A stretch of 64,000 bases of DNA from Filifactor villosus. GTDB taxonomy: Bacteria; Bacillota; Clostridia; Peptostreptococcales; Filifactoraceae. The position numbers were made by a program, and so were the translations under genes. The DNA is taken from assembly GCF_042652965.1 (NCBI RefSeq), contig NZ_JBHSHL010000003.1:1-64000 (forward strand), read 5' to 3'. Below, one piece after another: positions 36,371-46,281 of this stretch (position 1 is the first letter of the stretch; the number at the start of each line of letters is the position of its first letter). The notes under the pieces are model-generated. The model searched no databases. It was given only the letters and a program-made list of their open reading frames with translations, and had not been told where the DNA came from.

Positions 36371-37642
36371 ATGCTTGATATCAAAAGAATCAAACGGGAC
36401 TTGGAACTGATCAGAGAAAGAATGGCACTTAGGGGAGAGAAAGATTTTTCGTTGGATGAAGTCATAGAACTTGACAACAGAAGGATTGAACTTTTGCAGA
36501 AGGTGGAAGTCATGAAGAACGAGCAGAAGACAAAGTCCAAACAGATCCCCCAATACAAAAAGGAAGGCAAGGATACACAAGAGTTGATGCAGGAACTCAA
36601 ACGCTTATCCGATGAGATTGCAGCCCTCGATGTGCAAGTCAAGGATACCGAAGAGGAACTCCTCGATAAGATGATGAGGATCCCCAATGTTCCCAACGAA
36701 AAAGTCATCCACGGAGAGACCGACGAAGACAATAAGCAGATCAGAACTTGGGGAGAAGTACCGAAGTTTGAATTTGAACCCAAAGCACACTGGGATATCG
36801 GAACCAATCTCAACATCTTGGACTTTAATACGGGAAGTAAGATCACCGGTTCTCGTTTCACCTTGTACAAGGATCTGGGTGCAAGGCTGGAGCGTTCCAT
36901 TATCAACTTCTTCCTGGATACCCATACATCGGAAAACGGCTATACGGAAATGCTGCCGCCTTTTATTGCCAATGCAAAAAGCTTTGTGGGTACCGGACAA
37001 TTGCCGAAGTTTGCGGAAGATATGTTCAAGTTGGAAGGTTTGGACTACTACCTTGTTCCGACTGCGGAAGTGCCTGTGACCAACATTCATAGAGATGAGA
37101 TCTTAAACGGCGATGACTTGAATATCAAGTACTGCTCCTACACCCCCTGCTTCCGTTCGGAAGCGGGCTCGGCAGGACGTGACACCAGAGGACTGATTCG
37201 TCAGCACCAGTTCCAGAAAGTCGAGCTTGTCAAGTTTGTTCGACCCGAGGAGTCTTATCATGAACTGGAGACATTGGTCAACGATGCGGAATCCGTGCTG
37301 CAAAAACTGGGACTGCCTTACAGAGTGGTTCAAATTTGTTCGGGAGATTTGGGCTTTACCGCAGCTTTCAAGTACGATTTGGAAGTGTGGATGCCCAGCT
37401 ACGGACGCTATGTGGAAATCTCTTCCTGCTCGAACTTTGAGGACTTCCAAGCGAGACGTGCAAACATCAGATTTAAGAGAAGCAAAGAAGACAAACCGGA
37501 GTACGTCCATACCCTGAACGGTTCGGGAGTTGCCATAGGACGTACCGTGGCGGCGATTTTGGAGAACTTCCAGCAGGAAGACGGAAGTGTCGTGATCCCC
37601 GAAGTTCTAAGACCTTATATGGGTGTCGATATAATCAAATAA
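36371..37642 (+). CDS. serS: serine-tRNA ligase
   Basis: The 423-residue class II synthetase charges tRNA-Ser. The N-terminal coiled-coil arm (about residues 30-100) precedes the catalytic domain with [16 protein letters not shown] (motif 2 region), [25 protein letters not shown] and the motif 3 stretch [16 protein letters not shown]. The frame is open upstream through the leader, but AGGAGG lies 8 bases before ATG 36371. It is controlled by the T-box leader. It is a single-gene transcript. Confidence 0.97.
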   Translation: MLDIKRIKRDLELIRERMALRGEKDFSLDEVIELDNRRIELLQKVEVMKNEQKTKSKQIPQYKKEGKDTQELMQELKRLSDEIAALDVQVKDTEEELLDKMMRIPNVPNEKVIHGETDEDNKQIRTWGEVPKFEFEPKAHWDIGTNLNILDFNTGSKITGSRFTLYKDLGARLERSIINFFLDTHTSENGYTEMLPPFIANAKSFVGTGQLPKFAEDMFKLEGLDYYLVPTAEVPVTNIHRDEILNGDDLNIKYCSYTPCFRSEAGSAGRDTRGLIRQHQFQKVELVKFVRPEESYHELETLVNDAESVLQKLGLPYRVVQICSGDLGFTAAFKYDLEVWMPSYGRYVEISSCSNFEDFQARRANIRFKRSKEDKPEYVHTLNGSGVAIGRTVAAILENFQQEDGSVVIPEVLRPYMGVDIIK

Positions 37643-37916
37643 ATTTGTGGAACAAATGCAATACTCTGCTGTGAAGGTAGACCTTCGTTTGTACGAGGAT
37701 CTGCCGAGCGGTTTATACCGAACGAACGGTTGATGTTCTCTCTGATAAACATGTATCGCCGAGAAGCGATAGATGCTGTTGTCCGTTTGAAATAACCGGT
37801 TCATGGAAGATGTCAATTGTCCAAAAACAGTTCTTGCTTCGACCGTCCAAATCGCTCCGACAGGGCAGATGTGCAGACTCGATACTTTCCGCTCTTCAAT
37901 GGGAGACAAACTACCG

Positions 37917-37969
37917 CCTTCGAGAACAACGATAAGATAGAAATCGTTGTTCTCGAAGGTTTTTTTTGT
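37917..37969 (+). terminator. strong terminator in the serS - MBL gap
   Basis: CCTTCGAGAACAACGAT pairs with ATCGTTGTTCTCGAAGG and is followed by eight Ts. It lies 275 bases after serS. The 37643-37916 stretch has no clear gene, so either serS has a long 3' region or a small RNA ends here. Confidence 0.9.
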
Positions 37970-37997
37970 CGAAATAGGATACAAAGTCTGAAATAAG

Positions 37998-38006
37998 TGA
38001 TACAAT
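37998..38006 (+). promoter_or_regulatory. extended -10 promoter for the MBL hydrolase
   Basis: TGATACAAT, the same extended -10 string as before ftcD, lies just past the terminator. It would give a leader of about 245 bases before the MBL gene. Confidence 0.5.
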
Positions 38007-38258
38007 AAGAAAGAGTCCCTTGGATGACAATGACTATCTATTTATACTAGATTTAAAAAGATATGAATTACAAGATGATAATTCTCAAATGAAATATTTT
38101 TTCAAAAGCGGAAACTCGCTTTTTACAAGTAGTTTTTATTTGTGAAAAGAAATCTACAATCCTATGTGAGAAATCATACAAAGAACAAGGGCAATTTTAA
38201 AGATTTACCACAAAACATTGCTATCCTAAAAATAGGAAATAGAATAGAGGAGAAGAAT

Positions 38259-39047
38259 ATGCAGTATATTTCCGTAGCGAGCGGAAGCTCGGGGAATTGT
38301 CATTTCGTTTCGGAGGGAAGCACAAAAATATTGATAGATGCAGGCCTCAGCGGCAAAAAGATAGAGAAGAACCTGATGGAGCATCAGGAGGACTTGAAGG
38401 ACATCAAGGCGATTTTCGTCAGTCACGAACACCTGGACCATATCAAGGGAGTCGGTATCCTGAGCAGAAGATATGACATTCCCATCTATGCGACACAGGG
38501 AACATGGGACGGGATGGAAAAGACCGTCGGTTCCATAGCGGATAAAAACAGACATATTATTCAGGCTTCGGGAGATTTTTCGATCGGAGATCTTCAGTTG
38601 AGTTCGTTTGCAGTCAGCCACGACGCTTTAGAGCCCTGCGGGTTTGTTGTGACGAACGGGAAGACAAAGATCGCGATTGCAACCGATCTGGGGTATGTCA
38701 GCGATGAAGTCGGAAGGGCTTTGATGAACTCCGACCTTGCCATAGTCGAATCCAACTACGACGATGAGTTGTTAAAGTACAGCAGTTATCCCTACGCTCT
38801 GAAGACAAGGATACGCTCCGACAGCGGCCACTTGAGCAATATCGATGCGGGCAAACTTGCCACCGCTCTGGTCAAGTCGGGCATTACCAACATCGCTTTG
38901 GCACATTTGAGCAAGGAGAACAATCGGCCTCTCTTGGCGGAGCAGGTCGTTCGGACGGTTATGGAACAGTTCGGTATTACCGATAAGGATGTGAGATTGA
39001 GCATTCTTCTTAGAGATTTTGTTTCCCCTAAATATATCTTGGATTAA
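38259..39047 (+). CDS. walJ: MBL-fold metallohydrolase, WalJ/YycJ-like
   Basis: The 262-residue protein has the metallo-beta-lactamase motif HEHLDHIKG (about residue 54), the opening ASGSSGNCHFVSEGSTKILIDAG typical of YycJ/WalJ, and further ligands in SHDALEPCG and TDLGYVS. WalJ relatives are linked to cell-wall/DNA-processing coordination, normally at the end of the walRK operon. Here only the following HtrA gene keeps that order; walRK are absent from the window. GAGGAG lies 6 bases before ATG 38259, which is preferred to the far upstream start at 38142. Confidence 0.88.
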   Translation: MQYISVASGSSGNCHFVSEGSTKILIDAGLSGKKIEKNLMEHQEDLKDIKAIFVSHEHLDHIKGVGILSRRYDIPIYATQGTWDGMEKTVGSIADKNRHIIQASGDFSIGDLQLSSFAVSHDALEPCGFVVTNGKTKIAIATDLGYVSDEVGRALMNSDLAIVESNYDDELLKYSSYPYALKTRIRSDSGHLSNIDAGKLATALVKSGITNIALAHLSKENNRPLLAEQVVRTVMEQFGITDKDVRLSILLRDFVSPKYILD

Positions 39048-39059
39048 GGAGGAATGGAT

Positions 39060-40172
39060 ATGGGCACAAAGAAATCCGTTTTTTTGTCAACCGTGGTAGG
39101 AGTGTTGGTCGGCTGTCTTCTTTCCGTAACAGCAATGCCTTATTTTTTGGAGAGAGCGGGACTGAGTATTCAAAGAAATGACATTGAATCGACAACCTCG
39201 AAGAGTGAAAAATTGGAGAAGGTAACCTATGTGGAAACTACGGACAATATTTATAAAGAGGTGGCGAAAAAGGCTATGCCCTCGGTGGTAGGAATTCAGA
39301 CGACAACGATGTTGCGTAACGATTTTTGGGGCTTTACCTACCCGGCTACCGGAGTGGGTACGGGAATCATTGTTCGGGAAGACGGTTATATTTTGACCAA
39401 CTACCATGTTGTGGACGGAGCGGAAAGCGGAGGAGTCAATGTATTGCTCTCCGACGGGACCAAAGAAGAAGGAGAGGTCGTATGGGGCAACTCCAATATG
39501 GACTTGGCGGTGATCAAGATCGACAAGAAGGGACTTCAAGCTGCAGAACTTGGAGACAGTAGTGCCTTGGAAGTAGGAGATCTGGCGATTGCCATCGGAA
39601 ACCCGCTTGGACTGGAGTTCGAGAGGACGATGACGGAAGGGATTGTCAGTGGATTGAACCGTAGCTTACAGGTGGATTCGGAGCATGTTATGGATAATCT
39701 GATCCAGACTTCGGCAGCGATCAACCGAGGAAACAGCGGAGGACCTCTGTTGAACTCCAAGGGTCAGGTAATCGGAATCAATACCTTGAAAGAAGGTGCG
39801 GGAGAAGCGTTGGGCTTTGCTATTCCTATCAATTCTGCCAAACCGATCGTAGATCAGGTAATCAAGACGGGTAAGGTCGAAAAGGTGGTTCTCGGTATTA
39901 AAGGCCATGATGTAGACGCATTCAGACAAATGACCGGAGAAGACTACGGTGCCAAAGATGGAGGCATTATCGTCTTTAAGGTATATCCCGACACTTCTGC
40001 AAAGCAGGCGGGATTGAGAGAACTCGATGTTATCGTTGAAATGGACGGAAAAAAGATAAAAAGTATGGAGGAACTGTCCACCCTTCTATATTCCTACAAA
40101 AAAGGAGATAAGGTCGAGCTTACCATTATGCGAGACGGCAAGGAGATCAAGACACAAGTGCATTTCCGATAA
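39060..40172 (+). CDS. htrA: HtrA/DegP-type serine protease with PDZ domain
   Basis: The 370-residue membrane-anchored protease has an N-terminal transmembrane segment (about residues 6-28), a trypsin-like domain with the triad His in LTNYHVVDGA, Asp in NMDLAVIKID and Ser in NRGNSGGPLLN, and a C-terminal PDZ domain (about 275-368). It should degrade misfolded proteins outside the membrane. ATG 39054 lies too close to AAGGAGGA, so ATG 39060 (8 bases away) is preferred. It begins 13 bases after walJ, an order conserved in Firmicutes. Confidence 0.94.
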   Translation: MGTKKSVFLSTVVGVLVGCLLSVTAMPYFLERAGLSIQRNDIESTTSKSEKLEKVTYVETTDNIYKEVAKKAMPSVVGIQTTTMLRNDFWGFTYPATGVGTGIIVREDGYILTNYHVVDGAESGGVNVLLSDGTKEEGEVVWGNSNMDLAVIKIDKKGLQAAELGDSSALEVGDLAIAIGNPLGLEFERTMTEGIVSGLNRSLQVDSEHVMDNLIQTSAAINRGNSGGPLLNSKGQVIGINTLKEGAGEALGFAIPINSAKPIVDQVIKTGKVEKVVLGIKGHDVDAFRQMTGEDYGAKDGGIIVFKVYPDTSAKQAGLRELDVIVEMDGKKIKSMEELSTLLYSYKKGDKVELTIMRDGKEIKTQVHFR

Positions 40173-40188
40173 GTGATATTCATACATC

Positions 40189-40217
40189 AAAGAGGGTCGA
40201 AAGGCCCTCTTTTTATG
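40189..40217 (+). terminator. terminator of walJ-htrA
   Basis: AGAGGGTC/GGCCCTCT stem followed by five Ts, 17 bases after the htrA stop. Confidence 0.85.
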
Positions 40218-40265
40218 TATGATAGGCACAGGTGTTCTCGAGAAGATTATTTATATCAATGGTTT

Positions 40266-40379
40266 ATACTATCCTTCCTTTGAGTTGTGGATATAAACAA
40301 TCTGTGCCCCATAGAAGATAAACCGATGTTTCGTAGGTTGAAAAACAGATGTATCCATACTTCTATCGGAGAATAGTAT
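40266..40379. repeat. dispersed repeat family A, copy 6
   Basis: It starts ATACTATCCTTCCTTTGAGT and ends CTATCGGAGAATAGTAT, in the reverse orientation to copy 1. It fills much of the gap 40218-40558. Confidence 0.8.
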
Positions 40380-40558
40380 CACACACGGTTAAAATTGAGA
40401 TGATCTTCTGAAAAAGACACGGCATACAGATCCATCGGTTGCACAAAAAGACGTCATATCCGACCGCCTGTGTCCTTTATTGCGAAAGAAGGGGGGATAT
40501 GATAGAATAATTATATCGGAGAAGAAAGAACGTATAGACAAAAGAATGAGGAAGACTT

Positions 40559-41809
40559 ATGTTTTTTAAAGAAGAAATACATCGTGAAGCATTGGATACA
40601 CCGATACCCAATGTGTTTTTTTCGCAGGTTCTGCCCATTGTGGAACCTCTGTTTTTGAAGATCTACCTCTATGGATATTACCTGTGCCAGGGAGAACAGA
40701 GTGAGACCTTTGACAATCGGTTTCTTGCCGAGACCCTCAATGTATCTCTCGATGACGTTATGCAGGCATGGGATTTTTTTGAGAGCTGTAATTTGATTGC
40801 AAAGCACAGGCCGGAAGGGGCGGACACCTGGGACTATTCGGTGGAGTTTAAGAATCTCAAACGATTTTATAATGCAAGGGGAGAGGTCGACATCTCTCGG
40901 GAGAGGGCTCTGGTCTTTAAGAAAAATGAAGAGTATGAGAAGATGTACGACAAGATCGAATCGATCCTTGGAATGATTGTTATGAGCCATCAACAGAGGA
41001 GTATCAACGAGTACATCTCTACGCATAATATTTCGAAGGAGCTTGTGGTGGAGGCATTCCGCTACTGTGTGCACAATCGAGGCTCAAGGTCCGTCAACCA
41101 TGCGATGTCCATCCTGCGTATCTGGTACTCCGAAGGAGTTCGTACTGTTGAAGACCTGGGCGATTTTTTGATGCAGAGGGGGGAACGCTACGGGATCTAC
41201 AAAAAGGTACTGTCCTTCCTTGGCGAATACCGTCTTCCGACCAAGGCGGAGGAGAAACTGATAGACAAGTGGATCGACGAATACCGTTTTGGGATCGACG
41301 TTATAGAAGAGGCATTTTCCAAGGCGACGGCGATCAAATCTCCGAATATGAGATACGTTGACGGAATCCTTCGCAATTGGAACGAGCAGACGGGAGAACT
41401 CAACCTCCGAAAGAAGGAAAATGCACAAAAAAAAGACCCGACCCTATTTCGGATCCATATATTGGAAGAACTCGGAATTGCAAGAGATCCTCTTACGAAG
41501 GAGGACATCAAGGCCCTGCGTTATCTCTATGAACACTTCAGCCTGGAGGAGATCACCAAGACCATCGAATATATGAAGAAACTCAACTACAAGAAAAGTA
41601 TCAGGGAACTGTATCGCTTGATGAAGTATCCGACGGTGGATGACATCAAACATCGCAAGCAAGAGACGAGCGAGTTTGAGATCGGTCGTGAAGAAATACG
41701 GGAGGTCCTATCGAGGAAGAAATTGACCAAGCAGGAGGAACGGGAGAGAGAGTTGGAAGAAGAACTGAAACTTCTGAGCAAACTACGGACCGATTGGAGC
41801 GAGGGATAG
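40559..41809 (+). CDS. DnaD-domain replication protein
   Basis: The 416-residue protein has an N-terminal winged-helix-like region (about 1-110) and two DnaD/DnaB_2-type domains. The first (about 195-280) ends with RYVDGILRNW, the YxxxILxxW motif; a second more diverged one spans about 300-375. Such proteins help load the replicative helicase in low-GC Gram-positives. No strong ribosome site is seen (GAGGAAG about 8 bases off). The DnaC/DnaI-like ATPase begins 19 bases later, which supports a primosome role. Confidence 0.85.
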   Translation: MFFKEEIHREALDTPIPNVFFSQVLPIVEPLFLKIYLYGYYLCQGEQSETFDNRFLAETLNVSLDDVMQAWDFFESCNLIAKHRPEGADTWDYSVEFKNLKRFYNARGEVDISRERALVFKKNEEYEKMYDKIESILGMIVMSHQQRSINEYISTHNISKELVVEAFRYCVHNRGSRSVNHAMSILRIWYSEGVRTVEDLGDFLMQRGERYGIYKKVLSFLGEYRLPTKAEEKLIDKWIDEYRFGIDVIEEAFSKATAIKSPNMRYVDGILRNWNEQTGELNLRKKENAQKKDPTLFRIHILEELGIARDPLTKEDIKALRYLYEHFSLEEITKTIEYMKKLNYKKSIRELYRLMKYPTVDDIKHRKQETSEFEIGREEIREVLSRKKLTKQEERERELEEELKLLSKLRTDWSEG

Positions 41810-41827
41810 ATGAAGGAGGTGTAAGTC

Positions 41828-42808
41828 ATGGATAGAAACATACAACTCATCTATGAAAAGAGAAGGGATGCGGCAAGAAAAGGCTCTGAAGAACGCAAAA
41901 AACAGATCTATCGAAACCATCCCCATATCGAAGAAGTAGATAGGGCGATAGCTAACGAACATATTCAAATAGGCCGATCCAAAATCATGGGTATCGACAC
42001 CCGTCCTATGGAAGAAGAACTCGAACGACTTCGAAACAAGAGAAAGATCTATCTGGAATACGCCAAACTCAAAGAAGAGGATTTCAAGGTCAGATATCTT
42101 TGCGAATATTGTAGCGATACAGGTTATCTTTTGGACAGGCAGGGAAGGTATATTCCCTGTAACTGTCTTAAAGAGCTTGTGAGCAAGGACATCCAGAAGG
42201 GATCCAACATGGGTTCGCGGATCGAGAGGGAGAACTTTGAATCCTTTAAAGAAGAAGTGTTCGATGATGAAAAGCCCATCGAGGTCGACGGAAGGGCGGT
42301 GACCCAACGCCGGGTAATACGCAGGATTCGAAAAAATATGGAGGTTTTTTCGGAGAACTTGGGAAAAGGAGAAAAGAGCGTTGTGCTTTGGGGAAATACC
42401 GGACTTGGCAAAAGCTATATGTCCTGTTGTGTCGCCAAGAGGGCGATGGACGATTGCAAAACCGTGATCTACTTTACAGTAAGGGAGCTCATCCACTGTT
42501 TGGAGACCTACACCTTTCGCAGGGAGGAGTATGAAAAACTCTATAAACACTCTACGAGGAATTTGATCTTTGAGTCGGACCTGCTTATCATTGACGACCT
42601 CGGAACCGAGATGGTCAACCAGTTTGTGGAAGCCGAACTCTTCCATATTATCAACTCAAGGATCGAAAAACAAAGGCAGATGCTGATCTCCACCAATAAA
42701 AGCCCCTTGGAACTGCGTGAACTGTATAAAGAAAGAATTTATTCTCGGATGGTAAAACACTTTAATTTTTATCGTTTTGTCGGAGAAGATGTCAGAAGAA
42801 AGGTATAA
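41828..42808 (+). CDS. DnaC/DnaI-like helicase-loader ATPase
   Basis: The 326-residue AAA+ protein has a possible zinc-binding Cys cluster (CEYCSDTGYLLD then CNC, about residues 91-118), Walker A WGNTGLGKSY (about 191-200), Walker B LLIIDDLGTE and sensor-type ISTNKSP, followed by RIYSRM. It should load DnaB/DnaC-type helicase onto DNA together with the DnaD-like protein. GAAGGAGG lies about 8 bases before the ATG. The two genes form a short operon ending at the shared terminator 42923-42958. Confidence 0.93.
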   Translation: MDRNIQLIYEKRRDAARKGSEERKKQIYRNHPHIEEVDRAIANEHIQIGRSKIMGIDTRPMEEELERLRNKRKIYLEYAKLKEEDFKVRYLCEYCSDTGYLLDRQGRYIPCNCLKELVSKDIQKGSNMGSRIERENFESFKEEVFDDEKPIEVDGRAVTQRRVIRRIRKNMEVFSENLGKGEKSVVLWGNTGLGKSYMSCCVAKRAMDDCKTVIYFTVRELIHCLETYTFRREEYEKLYKHSTRNLIFESDLLIIDDLGTEMVNQFVEAELFHIINSRIEKQRQMLISTNKSPLELRELYKERIYSRMVKHFNFYRFVGEDVRRKV

Positions 42809-42922
42809 ACTCCATTCTGTCTCAAAGCTGCTGTGTGGAACAGGTGTGTTTCGCAAGCGATATTTGTTTTTTGCAGTTACCTCTCTGTTGCGGATATGGC
42901 ATATCAGTGGGATAACAATATA

Positions 42923-42958
42923 AAAAGCCTTGTAGTTTGCAAAGACACAAGGCTTTTA
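42923..42958. terminator. bidirectional terminator
   Basis: AAAAAGCCTTGT pairs with ACAAGGCTTTT, giving A/T runs on both sides. It lies between the converging helicase-loader and racemase genes. Confidence 0.85.
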
Positions 42959-43025
42959 TAATCCACATAAATCTTGTAAGAACGGGAAACACCATCGATT
43001 CTATCCGAACAAAGGATAGTTCTTC

Positions 43026-43718
43026 CTAAAGGGAGAAGGCGAATTCCACGGCACGTTGTGCGAGGATGAGCGAGGAGTCGAAGACCGGATGAGAGAGACC
43101 ATATTGTTCAAACAACAGAGGAGATTCCGTGCAGCCCAAGATGAAGTGGTCTCCGCCCTTGTCGATAAAACGACGGAGAAGACGTTCAAACGGCGAAACT
43201 TCCATCGGAGTTCCCGACTTGATCGCATAGAGCATATCCATAATCAGTTGTTTTTCATCCTCGTCAGGTAGGAGAAGCTCCGTTTCTTCCTGCTCAAAAA
43301 AACGCTCGTAGAGACCGCAGGAATAGGTGCCTTTGGTTGCGATCAGAGCAACCCTCTTGATTTCGTCGCGTTGCAAGACTTCCTTCACGGTTTCCTCCAC
43401 AATGTGGAGGAAGGGAAGGGAGGTTTCTTTTTTGATCTCCTTATAGAAATAGTGGGCGGTATTGCACGGCATAACCAGAAACTCCGCTCCGGATCTTTCC
43501 AAAAAACGTGCAGACTCAATCAAAGACTCCAACGGACTGTCCGTACCATTGAGTATATAGTTGGTCCTATCGGGGATCGTTGTCCTGTTGTCTATGATCA
43601 TCGGAATATGCTCCTGATCTTTTGTGGCAGGAGTAAGTCGGATCACCTTCGTGGCGAAATCCATTGTCGCCAGAGGGCCCATACCGCCGATCACCCCCAT
43701 TAATTTAGCTTGTTTCAT
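43026..43718 (-). CDS. aspartate/glutamate racemase family protein
   Basis: The 230-residue cofactor-independent enzyme has both catalytic Cys motifs, MPCNTAHYF (about residue 83) and LGCTESPLLF (about 195), and the opening IGGMGPLATMDFATKV of the aspartate racemase group (YgeA/RacX-like). It would supply D-aspartate or a related D-amino acid for the cell wall. The ribosome site is poor (AAAGGAA about 13 bases off). It stands alone. Confidence 0.9.
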   Translation of the reverse strand: MKQAKLMGVIGGMGPLATMDFATKVIRLTPATKDQEHIPMIIDNRTTIPDRTNYILNGTDSPLESLIESARFLERSGAEFLVMPCNTAHYFYKEIKKETSLPFLHIVEETVKEVLQRDEIKRVALIATKGTYSCGLYERFFEQEETELLLPDEDEKQLIMDMLYAIKSGTPMEVSPFERLLRRFIDKGGDHFILGCTESPLLFEQYGLSHPVFDSSLILAQRAVEFAFSL

Positions 43719-44148
43719 AAATTTGTATATTCCTTTCCTCTCGGTCGAATAAAACGGTCAAAAGCCTTCAGAGTTCGAAGAAGTTCCCTTATACTTCCAT
43801 CCGATTACATATCCGGATGGTATGACTCGATGATAACAATGCTGAGACCGTTTTCGATAACTGTATCGTCCACGCATAAACAGTCCGATCAAGTCTCGGT
43901 CTTGGTGAAAAACTTTAAACACCGAAAAATTTTTATGAGAGAATGATCTCGGATAAGTGCACGATGTTCTATACAGTGCTTATACTATATCATTTATAGA
44001 GGGAGAAAAAAAGTGCTTGCCCCAATTTTTCACCCCGAAATCCCGCTGCCTTGCTTGAGATTGATCTTCCTTCTGTTAAGAGAAGACCTGGAAGGACGGT
44101 TCGAAGAAAAGAGAGTCCGGTATTACCTCTACTTTCTTACTAACAAAA

Positions 44149-44183
44149 AAATAAAATGACACGATGAACATCATGTCATTTTA
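44149..44183. terminator. terminator after tRNA-Arg (minus strand)
   Basis: AAAATGACA and TGTCATTTT pair around CGATGAACA with A/T runs both sides. The rest of 43719-44148 shows no gene. Confidence 0.8.
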
Positions 44184-44202
44184 TCCCGCTGTTCAAACAT
44201 TC

Positions 44203-44279
44203 TGGTGTACCCAGAGGGATTCGAACCCCCGACCTTTTGGTTCGTAGCCAAACACTCTATCCAGCTGAGCTATGGGTAC
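44203..44279 (-). tRNA. tRNA-Arg (anticodon ACG)
   Basis: The minus strand folds as a standard cloverleaf: acceptor GTACCCA/TGGGTAC, D stem GCTC/GAGT, anticodon stem TTTGG/CCAAA with loop CTACGAA, and T arm GGGGG-TTCGAAT-CCCTC. Discriminator A and an encoded CCA follow. ACG (wobble inosine) reads CGU/CGC/CGA Arg codons. Confidence 0.97.
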
Positions 44280-44453
44280 GCAATAACCATCCTTTGAACA
44301 CTAAAAAGTATACAATCAAATAGGAGCTTTGTCAAGGGCTTTCTTTTAAAAAGAGAAAGAGAGTCAGGAGAGCGGTTGTATTTGCAATCTCGGATACAGA
44401 GGAGTCTAAGCGAGATCCCGCATGATTCAAAGAAGCATGAAACGGGCTTTATC

Positions 44454-44568
44454 ATACTATTCTCCATTGGAAATGCCGGGCAGGAACTCCATATCATTAC
44501 CGAAAAACAATTTGGAGGACGGTGTGCTTCAAAATATTCCGCTTGTCAATTTTAATAGGCAATTATAT
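44454..44568. repeat. dispersed repeat family B copy
   Basis: It starts ATACTATTCTCCATTGGAAA, continues TGCCGGGCAGGAAC, AAAACAATTTGGAGGA and CTTGTCAATTTTAATAGG. The opposite orientation to 10693. It lies in the otherwise empty gap 44280-44766. An extended -10 (TGGTATGAT, 44711-44719) follows for the next gene. Confidence 0.75.
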
Positions 44569-44766
44569 AGAAGAGGTATTGTCCTAAACTCCTTCGTTAC
44601 CGCTGTGTCATCTGTAAATCAAGGGCAAAGATACGGCATGCCCTTGTGAGGGATTTTCTAAGGATATCTGTAAAAACAGGGATTGAATCGTTTTTGTGCT
44701 GTGAGATCTATGGTATGATTGAAGAAAAGGGAAGGGTTACACAAGAGAAACGGAAAGGAAGGGCTT

Positions 44767-45588
44767 ATGGCGATCGATGGAGTAAAAATTATTGACAGTG
44801 ACAGTGCTTATGACATCTATAACTCCGTTACGCAGAGGTATAAAGACGGAGAAGATGTGGAGGCGATAAGACAGGATTGGTTACGGGAGGCGGAGAATTT
44901 TTGTATCGATGAACTATACGAAGAGATCTATTGGACCGCCTTTGCCTATTCTCTTTGGAAGGTCGGATACAAAGAGGATGAGGTTCGAAAGAAGGCCTTG
45001 GAGCTTATAGAGGGCGGGGCCTGTGAACTGTGGAAGGAGATCGACGAAAAAGCCCTCAAGCAAAGGCAGAAAGCCCTCGACAAGCTGGCTCTCCATCTTC
45101 AGACGGACAATCCGAAACCTTTGAGGAGACCGAAGATAAAGAAACAAAAAGAGCCTCATTTTCAAGAGGGAGATGTACTGGTCGTCGAGATGCCTCAAGG
45201 CTACGGTCTTTGCTTTGTATCCAGGGTGGATCGGTCGGTAAGAAAAATAGAATACCATCTTGCCTGTACAAGATATTTGAGCGATGTTTATCCCACAATG
45301 GATGACTTCCTGAGAAGTGAGATCGCCTGTGGAAGCTATAACCGTGAATTTGCACTGCAAACGGATTGTTGGTTCAACCATAAGGACTTGGGCGATTTGC
45401 TCCCCTGTCTGACAAAGCTGGGCAGGGTTCGTTTTCAGACCTATCACCTTTTTCTGCTTTCTCCTGCAAGCACCTTGGAGGACCTTTATAGGCAGATTGT
45501 GAAGGAAAAAGAAGTTCTCGGACCGTTGCAAGAGGTTTACGGATTGATAGAAGAAGTGGTTTCACAGGAGGAAGCATGCGTACTTTAA
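44767..45588 (+). CDS. hypothetical protein with Imm26-like domain
   Basis: The 273-residue protein has a helical N-terminal half (about 1-115, Lys/Glu-rich end) and a beta-rich part from about 135 (FQEGDVLVVEMPQGYGLCFVSRVD) that resembles the immunity-26/HocA-type fold, which opens with 'GDvf.ip..dgryg.g'. The match is by eye and weak. GGAAGGG lies 4-5 bases before ATG 44767, preferred over the longer frame from 44719. It overlaps the next gene by 13 bases, so the two are translationally coupled. The function is not known. Confidence 0.6.
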   Translation: MAIDGVKIIDSDSAYDIYNSVTQRYKDGEDVEAIRQDWLREAENFCIDELYEEIYWTAFAYSLWKVGYKEDEVRKKALELIEGGACELWKEIDEKALKQRQKALDKLALHLQTDNPKPLRRPKIKKQKEPHFQEGDVLVVEMPQGYGLCFVSRVDRSVRKIEYHLACTRYLSDVYPTMDDFLRSEIACGSYNREFALQTDCWFNHKDLGDLLPCLTKLGRVRFQTYHLFLLSPASTLEDLYRQIVKEKEVLGPLQEVYGLIEEVVSQEEACVL

Positions 45589-46118
45589 AGGAAGTGTTGA
45601 ACGGTAGAGAGGAATATTCACAGGATCTTTTTGTGAGGATATTGGACGAGGTGCGTGAACTTGGTGAGATCGACGAGATCAGAGAACGTACAGATGAGGA
45701 CTTGTTCCGTTTTTTTGTCGCAGGAAACCTCGTGGGAGGATGGAAGGCGGACGGATGGTGGGAGCTGATCTGCAACTATCCGCAGTGGGTCTCGTATATT
45801 CCACAGACTTTGGAAATTTTGAACTTGCCGGAGATGAAGAAGGCCTTTGAGAGGGTCATCGATTGTTTCCCCGAAAGCACCGTGTTTGCATATACGGATA
45901 CCTATATAGATACGGTAAACTTTCTTCAAAACGTCCGGTTCAAGATCAGTGATGAATATTTGAACAGCTTCTCCAAGGATAGGAGAAAAGAAATGTCCGA
46001 AGAACTGCACAAAAGCATCGATGAGCTGGAAGAATTGACGGAGGAAGTATGGGGTTACCAAGCGAAAGAAAAAGGTTGGGGGAGCGTAATCGACTTTGTT
46101 GAGAGGGTAAAGGGGTAG
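45576..46118 (+). CDS. DMP19/DUF4375-like protein
   Basis: The 180-residue helical protein contains VGGWKADGWWELICNYPQWVSYIPQTLEILNLPEMKKAFERVI, which resembles the DMP19 fold (typically 'NGG..gff.n....a......al..ig'). DMP19 in Neisseria is a DNA mimic, but most relatives are uncharacterised and several sit in immunity loci. CACAGGAGG lies 5 bases before the ATG, inside the end of the previous gene. It forms a two-gene unit with it. Confidence 0.6.
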   Translation: MRTLKEVLNGREEYSQDLFVRILDEVRELGEIDEIRERTDEDLFRFFVAGNLVGGWKADGWWELICNYPQWVSYIPQTLEILNLPEMKKAFERVIDCFPESTVFAYTDTYIDTVNFLQNVRFKISDEYLNSFSKDRRKEMSEELHKSIDELEELTEEVWGYQAKEKGWGSVIDFVERVKG

Positions 46119-46281
46119 GAAGACGGTTTGTTCAGGAAGTTTTTCTGTGGTGTTTGTGTCCCGAAATACGGGATAAGAGTAGGAAACACAGGGGAATTGT
46201 TTTAAATTTGTAAACTATCGACAGAGCAAATCGGGTATAATGAAAACAGGAAACAAATGAATGTTGAAGGAGAGGTTGGAA

